From contig JBHGBF010000024.1 of assembly GCA_041946865.1 (NCBI GenBank), positions 1-45,828 of the forward strand: a stretch of DNA of 45,828 nucleotides, written 5' to 3'. The DNA comes from RPQK01 sp041946865 (GTDB taxonomy: Bacteria > Acidobacteriota > UBA6911 > RPQK01). The notes under the pieces were generated by a model. It was not told the origin of the DNA, made no database searches, and saw nothing but the letters and a program-made list of their open reading frames with translations. Positions 39,257-45,828 of the stretch are shown in pieces. How positions within the stretch are numbered: the first letter of the stretch is position 1; every line of letters starts with the position of its first letter. A program made the position numbers and the translations under genes.

Positions 39257-41851
39257 TCAATCCTTCATTTCCACTCTTTTCTTCATATTCGCGGTAATCG
39301 ACTGTCGCACTTTGTCGAAATCGTGCCAGGGCTCCAGTGAGCTTTGGAGCCTCTCGTGAATATTCGTCAGATTGAAAGTATCCGACCGGACACCCGCCTC
39401 CAGCTCTTCCCATGTCACCGGCACGGCGACCGGTGCGCCGTGTTTGGCGCGGGTGGAGTACGCGGCCACGGCATTTGATCCCTTGGCATTGCGCAAGTAA
39501 TCCAGGTAGATCCTGCCGCTGCGCCCCGCCTTGGACGCGCTGCTCGTGTAACTTTTCGGCTGAACCTGCACGAGCTTTTCCACGATCGCTTTCGAGAATC
39601 CCTTCACCTCGGCCCAGTCGTTTCGCCTCTGAAGCGGCACTACTACGTGCAGACCCTTTCCGCCCGTCGTCTTCACGAAAGCTCGCAGCTCCAGCATGGC
39701 GAGCAGCTCTCTCAGCAGTCGGGCGGTCTCAACGACTTTGGGCCAGGCGACGGAAGGATCAGGATCAAGATCGAAAATCATTCGGTCCGGGCGGTCCAGG
39801 TCATCGATCTTCGCCCCCCAAGGGTGAAACTCGAGAACCCCCATCTGGACGAAGTACATGAGACCGGCCATCGAATCGACGGCCACGTAGCATTTCTCTT
39901 CACCATCCTCTTCAATCGGGACAGGCTTGACTGAGGAAGGCGACTTCTGGTCGATGTGTTTTTGAAAAAAGCAGTCCTTGTCCCAGCCGTCCGGACAGCG
40001 AATAAGGGTCAGGGGACGGTCTTTGACGTGAGGGAGAATCCGGTTTCCAGCCGCCTCATAGTACTCGGCCAACGCCCTCTTGGTAATCCCCGCCTCGGGA
40101 TAGACCAGTCGGTCGGGATGAGTCAGCTTCACACCGGCAAAGCGCGTCTTTGTTTCACCTTCTTTGGCCTTGGCCCGCGACCTGGCTTGGGCCGGGCCAC
40201 CCCTGTTTGAGGAACGCAAACCGGGCGCCGGTTTCTGAAATGTTTCCGCTGTATGCGCCGCCTTTTCCCTGACCACTTCCCCAGGCATCTTGTCTTCCCG
40301 TAGACCCTGGAAGGAAGGGTGACGCAGTTGCCCGTCCTGCGTCCACTCCGAAAAAGCGACTTCGGCGACCAGCTTGGGGCTGACCCAGTGAACACCGCGC
40401 GCCGCCGCACCTTTCGGCGGATCGACAATGGCCGGTGTGTCGACTTCCAAGCTGCTCAGCCTGCTCTTCAACTCCTTGAGAGATCGCTCAGTGAAGCCGG
40501 TGCCGACTTTTCCGGCGAAGACGAGCTTCCTCTCTTCGTTATGGACTCCAAGCAGCAAGGCGCCCAGGCCTTTCCGGCCGCCCGAGGGGTCGGTAAAACC
40601 AATCACCACAAACTCCTGCCTTTTGAGGCACTTGATTTTGAGCCACTCCCGGGTGCGTCCCGAGACGTAGGGACGGTCCGCGCGTTTGCAGATGACCCCC
40701 TCGAGCGAATGCCGGCAGGCCTCGCGAAGAAAGACGTCGCCTTCCCCTTCGAAATGATCCGAGAGCCGGACGGGGCTGTCGGGAGGCAGTGGCAACAGGA
40801 GATGACGCAGGATTTTCTTGCGATCGCTCAGCCGGACGCCTCTGAGGTCGTAACCTTCCAGATGGAGAGCATCGAAAACGTAGTAGACAAGCCGGCCTTT
40901 CGATTCGCCGGAAAGGGCGTTCTGCAGGGCCTGAAAACTGGTTGTCCCATCCGGCAGCACAACGACGATTTCGCCGTCGAGAAGAGCCGAACGGACCGGC
41001 AGGACCCGCACACTGGACGCGAGCGAGGGAAAATGCGAGGTCCAGTCTTTTCCATTACGACTGACAAAGCGAACTTCCCGATTATCGATCCGGCAGAGCT
41101 CGCGGTAGCCGTCGAGCTTGATCTCAAAGATCCAGTTGCCGGTTCTCGGTATCTCGTCCACGAGCGTGGCCAGCTGGGGCGCCACGAAGTCCGGCAGCTT
41201 GCCCTTCCTGGCGCCGCGCAATGCTTTGATGAGATCGACGTCGACGCTCACGTCTTTCGAGTGCCAGATATCGTCTTTGGCGGCGGCGATCTCCTCCAGG
41301 CTTCTCCCGCTGAGCGCGCTTCTGGGCATCTCCTTCGTCACGTCGAATTCAGAAAGCGGGCGGACATATTCGTCACGTTCCTTGATCAGCAGCCAGTTTT
41401 CCTTGGCATCCTCCTCGCCGGCTCTGGGCTTCATGCGGATCAGGGTCCACGCGCCGCGAAGCTTCTGGCCTTCAAGGCGAAACTTCATGACGCCCTTGCG
41501 ATAACTGGCGACCGGGTCCTTGTCGAGCGGGGCCCATGTCCCCTGGTCCCAGACCATGACCGTTCCGCCGCCATATTCGTCCTTGGGAATAATGCCCTCA
41601 AACGAACCGTACTCGACGGGGTGATCCTCGACATGGACCGCCAGTCGCTTCTCGCGCGTGTCGTAGCTCGGCCCTTTCGGCACAGCCCAACTCTTGAACA
41701 CTCCTTCGAGCTCCAGCCGGAAATCGTAGTGCAGCCGCGTAGCGGCATGTTCTTGCACCACAAAGGAAAAACCGGTCTCCTTGTGCTCTTTCCCCTTGGG
41801 CTCGGGCGTTCGGCCAAAGTCGCGTTTTTCGTAGTAAGTTTTAAGAGGCAT
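39257..41851 (-). CDS. ligD: ATP-dependent DNA ligase D (phosphoesterase-ligase-polymerase)
   Basis: 864 residues from the Met of MPLKTYYEKRDFGRTPEPKG. A Lys/Arg-rich upstream extension of 58 codons overlaps ku and is less likely to be translated. Domain order: 3'-phosphoesterase (ATRLHYDFRLELEGVFKSWAVPKGP, HVEDHPVEYG), ATP-dependent ligase (FEIKLDGYRELCRI with the adenylated Lys; DGEIVV; EGVICKR; REWLKIKC), then primase/polymerase (GVKLTHPDRLVYPEAGITK, FHPWGAKI, MIFDLDPDPSVAW with the catalytic Asp pair, KTTGGKGLHVVVPL). This is the Pseudomonas-type PE-Lig-Pol order. It repairs double-strand breaks by end joining with Ku, encoded directly upstream. Confidence 0.95.
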   Translation of the reverse strand: MPLKTYYEKRDFGRTPEPKGKEHKETGFSFVVQEHAATRLHYDFRLELEGVFKSWAVPKGPSYDTREKRLAVHVEDHPVEYGSFEGIIPKDEYGGGTVMVWDQGTWAPLDKDPVASYRKGVMKFRLEGQKLRGAWTLIRMKPRAGEEDAKENWLLIKERDEYVRPLSEFDVTKEMPRSALSGRSLEEIAAAKDDIWHSKDVSVDVDLIKALRGARKGKLPDFVAPQLATLVDEIPRTGNWIFEIKLDGYRELCRIDNREVRFVSRNGKDWTSHFPSLASSVRVLPVRSALLDGEIVVVLPDGTTSFQALQNALSGESKGRLVYYVFDALHLEGYDLRGVRLSDRKKILRHLLLPLPPDSPVRLSDHFEGEGDVFLREACRHSLEGVICKRADRPYVSGRTREWLKIKCLKRQEFVVIGFTDPSGGRKGLGALLLGVHNEERKLVFAGKVGTGFTERSLKELKSRLSSLEVDTPAIVDPPKGAAARGVHWVSPKLVAEVAFSEWTQDGQLRHPSFQGLREDKMPGEVVREKAAHTAETFQKPAPGLRSSNRGGPAQARSRAKAKEGETKTRFAGVKLTHPDRLVYPEAGITKRALAEYYEAAGNRILPHVKDRPLTLIRCPDGWDKDCFFQKHIDQKSPSSVKPVPIEEDGEEKCYVAVDSMAGLMYFVQMGVLEFHPWGAKIDDLDRPDRMIFDLDPDPSVAWPKVVETARLLRELLAMLELRAFVKTTGGKGLHVVVPLQRRNDWAEVKGFSKAIVEKLVQVQPKSYTSSASKAGRSGRIYLDYLRNAKGSNAVAAYSTRAKHGAPVAVPVTWEELEAGVRSDTFNLTNIHERLQSSLEPWHDFDKVRQSITANMKKRVEMKD

Positions 41852-41924
41852 GCCAGGTGGCCTCAAGTGTCGTTCGTTCGGTTCTTGCAGAGTCACATGC
41901 CGCGCAGCCCTGCCCAACCGACTG

Positions 41925-42800
41925 TCACGCCCGTTTGCGGGCTTTCTCGGGCTTGCCCGACGATTCTGTCTTTTTCTTGCCGCCTTTCTTCTTCGAGGCG
42001 TCCGAACGTTTCTCGACATTTTCAAGGCTGCGTTTGAGCAGGCTCATGATGTCAACGACCTGGGGTCCAGGTTCGGCTTCGGCAGGCGCTGGGGGCCGAC
42101 TGACCGCGCCTGTTTTGGCCTTTTCTTCGATCAACTTCAGGACCGCATCCTGGTAGGTGTTCTGATGCTCTTCGGGTCTGAACGGCGCAGCCATTGCCTC
42201 GACCAGGCGCTGAGCCATTTCCAGCTCCCGCTCGTCGACACCCAGGGCCTTCAGGTCCTGACCGGGGAGCTCGAGTTCCCCGGGATCGCGCAGCTCTTCC
42301 GGGTATCGCATGAGCTCGAGGAGAAGCAGAGGGCCCTGCGCCATAACGGCCGCGATGTATTCCCGGGTCCGGATGACGACTCGGCCCAGGCCCACGTACC
42401 CCGTCCGGCGGAATACCTCCCGGAGGAGGGCGTACGCCTTGCGACCGGGCTTGAGAGGTTCCAGGTAGTAGGGAGTCTCAAAGTACGCCACCGGTATTTC
42501 GCTGCTCTTGACGACACTCGTAATGATCACGCTCTGGCTGGCCTCAGGGCGGGCGGCCTTCAAGTCCTCATCAGTAAGAACCACGTAGCTCCCGTCCTCG
42601 TATTCGTAACCCTTCACGATTTCTTCAAACGGGACTTCTTCGCCGGTACCGACATTGACGCGGCGTTGCCGAATCCGGGACATGTTGCGCCGGTCGATCA
42701 TGCGAAAACTCAGGCTTTTTCGATTCTCCGCAGTATAGAGCGCTACGGGGATCGTCACCAGACCAAAACTGATGTTACCTTTCCAGATAGACCGCGGCAT
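41925..42800 (-). CDS. ku: Non-homologous end joining protein Ku
   Basis: 291 residues from the ATG at 42800 (GGAGGC upstream), beginning MPRSIWKGNISFGLVTIPVALYT, the family signature. Core strands VVLTDEDLKAARPE, IPVAYFETPYYLEPLKPGRKAYALLREV and VMAQGPLLLLELMRYPEEL follow. A bridge-like segment and a long Lys-rich C-terminal tail (KKKGGKKKTESSGKPEKARKRA) favour DNA contact and LigD recruitment. It binds DNA ends as a homodimer and recruits LigD. The two genes are 73 bases apart and in the same direction. Confidence 0.95.
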   Translation of the reverse strand: MPRSIWKGNISFGLVTIPVALYTAENRKSLSFRMIDRRNMSRIRQRRVNVGTGEEVPFEEIVKGYEYEDGSYVVLTDEDLKAARPEASQSVIITSVVKSSEIPVAYFETPYYLEPLKPGRKAYALLREVFRRTGYVGLGRVVIRTREYIAAVMAQGPLLLLELMRYPEELRDPGELELPGQDLKALGVDERELEMAQRLVEAMAAPFRPEEHQNTYQDAVLKLIEEKAKTGAVSRPPAPAEAEPGPQVVDIMSLLKRSLENVEKRSDASKKKGGKKKTESSGKPEKARKRA

Positions 42801-42885
42801 TTTTGCCTCCGACTCTAATATGAGCAAAAGGCCTGAAAGGCTTCACGCTGAAATCCGCAAACAACTCAAAAACAAGGCCTTTCAA

Positions 42886-43395
42886 TCACGTTTGTCGGGT
42901 AGATCGGAGCGGGATTTCAATGTCCATGACGATAGCGTCCTCAACGGGGTGGCGGTAATAGCGGGGCCGGCGGCCAATCGTCCTGAACCCCAACCCCCGA
43001 TAGAGCTTCAGGGCCGGCTGATTGGACTCGCGTACGTCGAGAACGGCTCGGGTGCACCTGAGCTCCGGGTTCTGCAGCACGTCAAGAAGGAGCCGCTTGG
43101 CCACCCCCTGCCGACGGAAGGGTGGGCTGACTGCCACGTTGGCGATGTGGATTTCGGGAGCCGTGACGTATCCGATCAGGTACCCGGCGACCCGGCCGTC
43201 TTTTTTTGCTACACGCAGGTAGCAACTCGAGCTGCCCAGTGCTTGCAGAAAGGCGAACTCCGGCCAGGGATCCGAAAAGCAGACCTTTTCGATTGCGAGT
43301 ACTTCGGGAAGGTCGGAATACAGCATTCGTCTCAACGAATGCCCGTTAGACAAACCCTCTGTCTTGCCCGGAGTCAAGCCTTCCCTGATGCTCAT
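42886..43395 (-). CDS. rimI: Ribosomal-protein-alanine N-acetyltransferase-like GNAT protein
   Basis: A 169-residue GNAT enzyme. VAGYLIGYVTAPEIHIANVAVSPPFRRQGVAKRLLLDVL gives motif A with the acetyl-CoA binding loop RRQGVA, followed by AVLDVRESNQPALKLYRGLGFRTIGRRPRYY, with Asn and Tyr typical of RimI. RimI acetylates the N-terminal Ala of ribosomal protein S18 (and other proteins). The GNAT fold is certain; RimI specificity is the most likely within the family. The gene sits eight bases after nadA and may be co-transcribed with it. Confidence 0.86.
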   Translation of the reverse strand: MSIREGLTPGKTEGLSNGHSLRRMLYSDLPEVLAIEKVCFSDPWPEFAFLQALGSSSCYLRVAKKDGRVAGYLIGYVTAPEIHIANVAVSPPFRRQGVAKRLLLDVLQNPELRCTRAVLDVRESNQPALKLYRGLGFRTIGRRPRYYRHPVEDAIVMDIEIPLRSTRQT

Positions 43396-43402
43396 AAAAC
43401 CG

Positions 43403-44503
43403 TTACTGTATGGCCAGCATCCGGTCTAGAGCGACCCGTGTCCAGTGCGCGGTTCGTTCCGGAACCTGGATCTGGTTCACCACGCGTCCCTCGACCAGGT
43501 TTTCGAGCGAGGCAAGCAGGTGGGCAGGCGAAATCCGGAACATCGTGCTGCACAAGCATCCATGTTCCTCCAGAGAGATCACGAACTTGCCGGCCTGGTG
43601 GGATTCCGCTGCCAGGCGATTGACCAGGTGCAGCTCGGTCCCGACCGCCCACGCGGTTCCCGCCGGCGCCTCCCGAACGACCTTGATAATCCTTTCGGTC
43701 GACCCTGTCGCATCCGATTTCCGGACCACTTCCCAAGTGCATTCCGGGTGGACTATTACCCGGATCCCGGGATGGCAGGCGCGAACTCTGTCGACCATGT
43801 CAGGCGTGAATCGCTGATGGACACTGCAATGGCCTTTCCAAAGAAGCACCTTGGCAGCAAGGATGCTGGAGCGGACGATTCCCCCGAAATCCCGGTTCGG
43901 ATCCCATACCGGCATCTGCTCGAGGGCAATGCCCATCGAATATCCGGTGTTCCGGCCCAGATGCTGATCCGGCAGAAAGAGAATCTTCTCCGCCCTTTCA
44001 AAAGCCCACTTGAAGACCGCCTGGGCATTTGAGGAAGTGCAGACGGCGCCGCCCCGCTCTCCGCAAAAGGCTTTGATCGCGGCGCTCGAGTTCATGTAGG
44101 TGACAGGGATAACCGGCGGAATCCCATCAAAAACTTCTTCCAGCTCGTTCCAGGCCTGCTCGAGCTGGTCAATCTCTGCCATGTCGGCCATGCTGCAGCC
44201 GGCAGCAAGGTCGGGCAGAACGACTTTCTGATGAACCGCGCTCAGGACGTCCGCGCTCTCCGCCATGAAATGGACGCCGCAAAATACGATGTAATCCGCT
44301 TCCGGACGGCTGGCTGCCTGCTGGGACAGCTTGAACGAGTCGCCCGTAAAGTCGGCGAATTTGATCACGTCATCGCGTTGATAATGATGGCCCAGAATCA
44401 CGAGCCGTTTGCCCAGGCGGGCCTTGGCGCGGGCGATCCTGTCCTCCATTTCGCGGTGACTGGCCCCGAAATAACTCTGCGGGAGAATACATGTCTGGCT
44501 CAT
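43403..44503 (-). CDS. nadA: Quinolinate synthase A
   Basis: A 366-residue NadA. VILGHHYQRDDVIKFADFTGDSFKLSQQA at residues 35-63 is the signature. The three 4Fe-4S cysteines are in IVFCGVHFMAE (Cys75), VHPECTWEVV (middle) and CLCSTM near 315. LPDQHLGRNTG and the SSNAQAVFKWAF segment also fit. It condenses iminoaspartate with dihydroxyacetone phosphate to quinolinate for de novo NAD synthesis. No nadB or nadC is in view. Confidence 0.96.
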   Translation of the reverse strand: MSQTCILPQSYFGASHREMEDRIARAKARLGKRLVILGHHYQRDDVIKFADFTGDSFKLSQQAASRPEADYIVFCGVHFMAESADVLSAVHQKVVLPDLAAGCSMADMAEIDQLEQAWNELEEVFDGIPPVIPVTYMNSSAAIKAFCGERGGAVCTSSNAQAVFKWAFERAEKILFLPDQHLGRNTGYSMGIALEQMPVWDPNRDFGGIVRSSILAAKVLLWKGHCSVHQRFTPDMVDRVRACHPGIRVIVHPECTWEVVRKSDATGSTERIIKVVREAPAGTAWAVGTELHLVNRLAAESHQAGKFVISLEEHGCLCSTMFRISPAHLLASLENLVEGRVVNQIQVPERTAHWTRVALDRMLAIQ

Positions 44504-44540
44504 CTTGTCCGGAGCACCTCTAGAGAAACCCCATCGCCTG

Positions 44541-45527
44541 TCAGCCGCCGATGAACGACATGCTGCGCGGAGGCGGCACGAAGCCGGGTCTGTTGATCCC
44601 GTGCCCTCTCTCCTTTTTCTGGACAGTCCGTACGATGAAATCCACCAAGGCGGAATCGTCGGCGCCCGAGCGAAGAAGTGATCTTATCTCGTATTCGATC
44701 AAGGAGAACAGGCAGGTTCTTATCTTACCATCCGCCGTCAGACGGATGCGACTGCACTGCCCGCAAAACGGGACAGACACCGGCATGATCAACCCGATTT
44801 CTCCCGGCGCGTCCGCAAAGCGGTAATCGGCCGATGTCGCATGAGAGTTCGCTCTTCCGGCGGGGACGAGCTGGAAGCGTTCCCGTAATCGAGCGAGGAC
44901 TTCAGCGCCCGTTACGACTTTCTCGCGGTTCCATCCTTCGTCCTGGTCCAGGGGCATGAACTCGATAAACCGGACCGGGATGGCGAACTGACGCGAAAAC
45001 TCGGCTAACGGCACGATGTCGTCCTCGTTGAAGCCTCGAACCAGAACGCAGTTGATCTTTACAGGTTCCAGGCCCACACGTTTCGCCTCGTGGATCCCTG
45101 CCAGGACTTTTTCGAAGTCCCGGCTCTGAGTCATAACGGCAAATCGCTCGGGGTTCAGCGAATCGAGCGAAATCGTAACCCGTTTCAATCCCCTGGCTTT
45201 CAACAGAGCCGCCTTCTCGGCCAGGTTGAACCCATTGGTCGTCAAGGCCAGGTCCTGGACGCCCGGCAACCCGCTCAGCGCGGCGATCAGGCGGTCAACG
45301 TCGCGCCTGACCATCGGTTCCCCGCCGGTCACTCGGATCTTGGTGATTCCAAGACCGACAAACAGTCGCGCCAGCCTGACGATCTCTTCAAAAGTGAGGA
45401 TCTCGGCTCTCTCCTTGCTGCCCTTGAGCGTGACGGACTTGCAGTAAAAGCAACGGAAGTTGCAGCGGTCGGTTATGGAAATCCTCAAGTCCCTCATCGG
45501 CCTGCCATAACTGTCGATCAAACACAC
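44541..45527 (-). CDS. moaA: GTP 3',8-cyclase (molybdenum cofactor biosynthesis protein A)
   Basis: A 328-residue MoaA. The radical SAM cluster CNFRCFYC uses Cys22/26/29, with RVTGGEPMVRRDV following. The second cluster is in PFCGQCSRIRLTADGKIRTCLFS near the C-terminus, and the C-terminal tail MSFIGG ends in the required double glycine. It converts GTP to 3',8-cyclo-7,8-dihydro-GTP, the first step of molybdopterin synthesis. The start is GTG at 45527 (MCLIDSYGRPMRDLRIS); no strong ribosome-binding site, but the N-terminus agrees with the family. It is followed by nadA 37 bases downstream. Confidence 0.96.
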   Translation of the reverse strand: MCLIDSYGRPMRDLRISITDRCNFRCFYCKSVTLKGSKERAEILTFEEIVRLARLFVGLGITKIRVTGGEPMVRRDVDRLIAALSGLPGVQDLALTTNGFNLAEKAALLKARGLKRVTISLDSLNPERFAVMTQSRDFEKVLAGIHEAKRVGLEPVKINCVLVRGFNEDDIVPLAEFSRQFAIPVRFIEFMPLDQDEGWNREKVVTGAEVLARLRERFQLVPAGRANSHATSADYRFADAPGEIGLIMPVSVPFCGQCSRIRLTADGKIRTCLFSLIEYEIRSLLRSGADDSALVDFIVRTVQKKERGHGINRPGFVPPPRSMSFIGG

Positions 45528-45828
45528 AATACTTAAACCCAGTCCTTATGGCTTTTGACCATGTTATGCGCAAACGCACGTCTCTCGCAAGCGAAGCAGC
45601 ACGGACACGTGCCAGTCCCACGGACCTGGTTCGCCCGCACTACGCTTCTATAAGGGTTGTCCGCGCCGGAGGTGTTGACGTCGACGTAAAACAGGTTGGG
45701 TCGTCTATCAGACCCTGGGTCACAGCCCGGCGATTTCAATCTCGCAAGAAAGCGGCGAAAGGGGCCAAGGGTAAATTTGTTCTTGCACGCTCAGCCCGTG
45801 TTCTGCCCCCTGCGCGCCAAGCGCTTCA
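45528..45828. other. Right-end intergenic or partial region
   Basis: Three hundred bases upstream of moaA. An open plus-strand frame from an ATG at 45548 runs to the window edge (93 codons, Arg/Ala-rich), but it has no ribosome-binding site and no recognisable motif. I cannot call a gene or a molybdenum-cofactor riboswitch here. Confidence 0.3.

Noticed and set aside
40319..42037. 572-codon open frame on the plus strand
   Set aside because: Antisense to ligD, which has all domain motifs; the frame is a codon-bias shadow.
41850..42818. 322-codon open frame on the plus strand
   Set aside because: Antisense to ku; no recognisable motif.
45548..45828. Open plus-strand frame to the window edge
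   Set aside because: No ribosome-binding site, no motif, Arg-rich composition; left as unassigned.

Overview
The window reads as a chromosomal stretch from a GC-rich Gram-negative soil-type bacterium. Outer-membrane barrels, lipoproteins, an ADP-heptose/LPS-type glycan locus, a Ku/LigD repair pair and FN3-type exported proteins fit an Acidobacteriota-like organism. That taxonomic call is inference from gene content, not a database match. I see no rRNA, tRNA, CRISPR array, prophage or transposase.

Layout. (1) 1-9.8 kb, envelope and miscellaneous genes: an Omp85-type barrel, a small exported protein with a metallophosphoesterase, a two-helix membrane protein, a hairpin-rich 0.77 kb gap, an iron-type alcohol dehydrogenase, a large exported FN3 protein, a lipoprotein and an MFS transporter. 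(2) 10-25.3 kb, a long minus-strand surface-glycan locus. Transcription runs from a tandem GT9 glycosyltransferase through GT4-type enzymes (one fused to a SIS/GmhA-like domain), an SDR, gmhB, hldE, a second GT9, GT2 enzymes, a NodU/CmcH carbamoyltransferase, a DUF421 membrane protein and a radical SAM protein. (3) 25.6-33.7 kb: a topoisomerase IB remnant, CsbD, a treZ plus glycogen-debranching operon, two lmo0937-type microproteins, an sll1863-like lipoprotein, a GT4 and a 53-aa membrane microprotein. (4) 33.9-39.2 kb: a PG-binding/SYLF protein, a three-gene cassette (PA2779-like small protein, C39-like cysteine peptidase, TPR plus beta-barrel protein) and a triple-BON membrane protein. (5) 39.3-45.5 kb, a minus-strand run moaA, nadA, rimI, ku, ligD.

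The most interesting signal is regulatory. Seven dispersed genes or operons, nearly all envelope or stress proteins, are each preceded by a -24/-12 element (GG-N10-GC in a TGGC...TGC/TTGC context) of the sigma-54 type. The -12 GC lies 31-73 bp from the start codon. Six of the seven also have a near-palindrome of the form GGGAA(T)n-TTCCC upstream of the promoter, where an enhancer site for a sigma-54 activator would sit. Together these look like one sigma-54 regulon for envelope stress or starvation, with its own enhancer sequence. The activator is not in the window.

Other points: the GT4-SIS fusion and the double-GT9 protein are unusual architectures. The heptose pathway has gmhB and hldE but no hldD in view. 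Several genes look eroded (Omp85 C-terminus, radical SAM C-terminus, topoisomerase IB). Intergenic spaces carry short repeat families, including an element with terminal inverted repeats.
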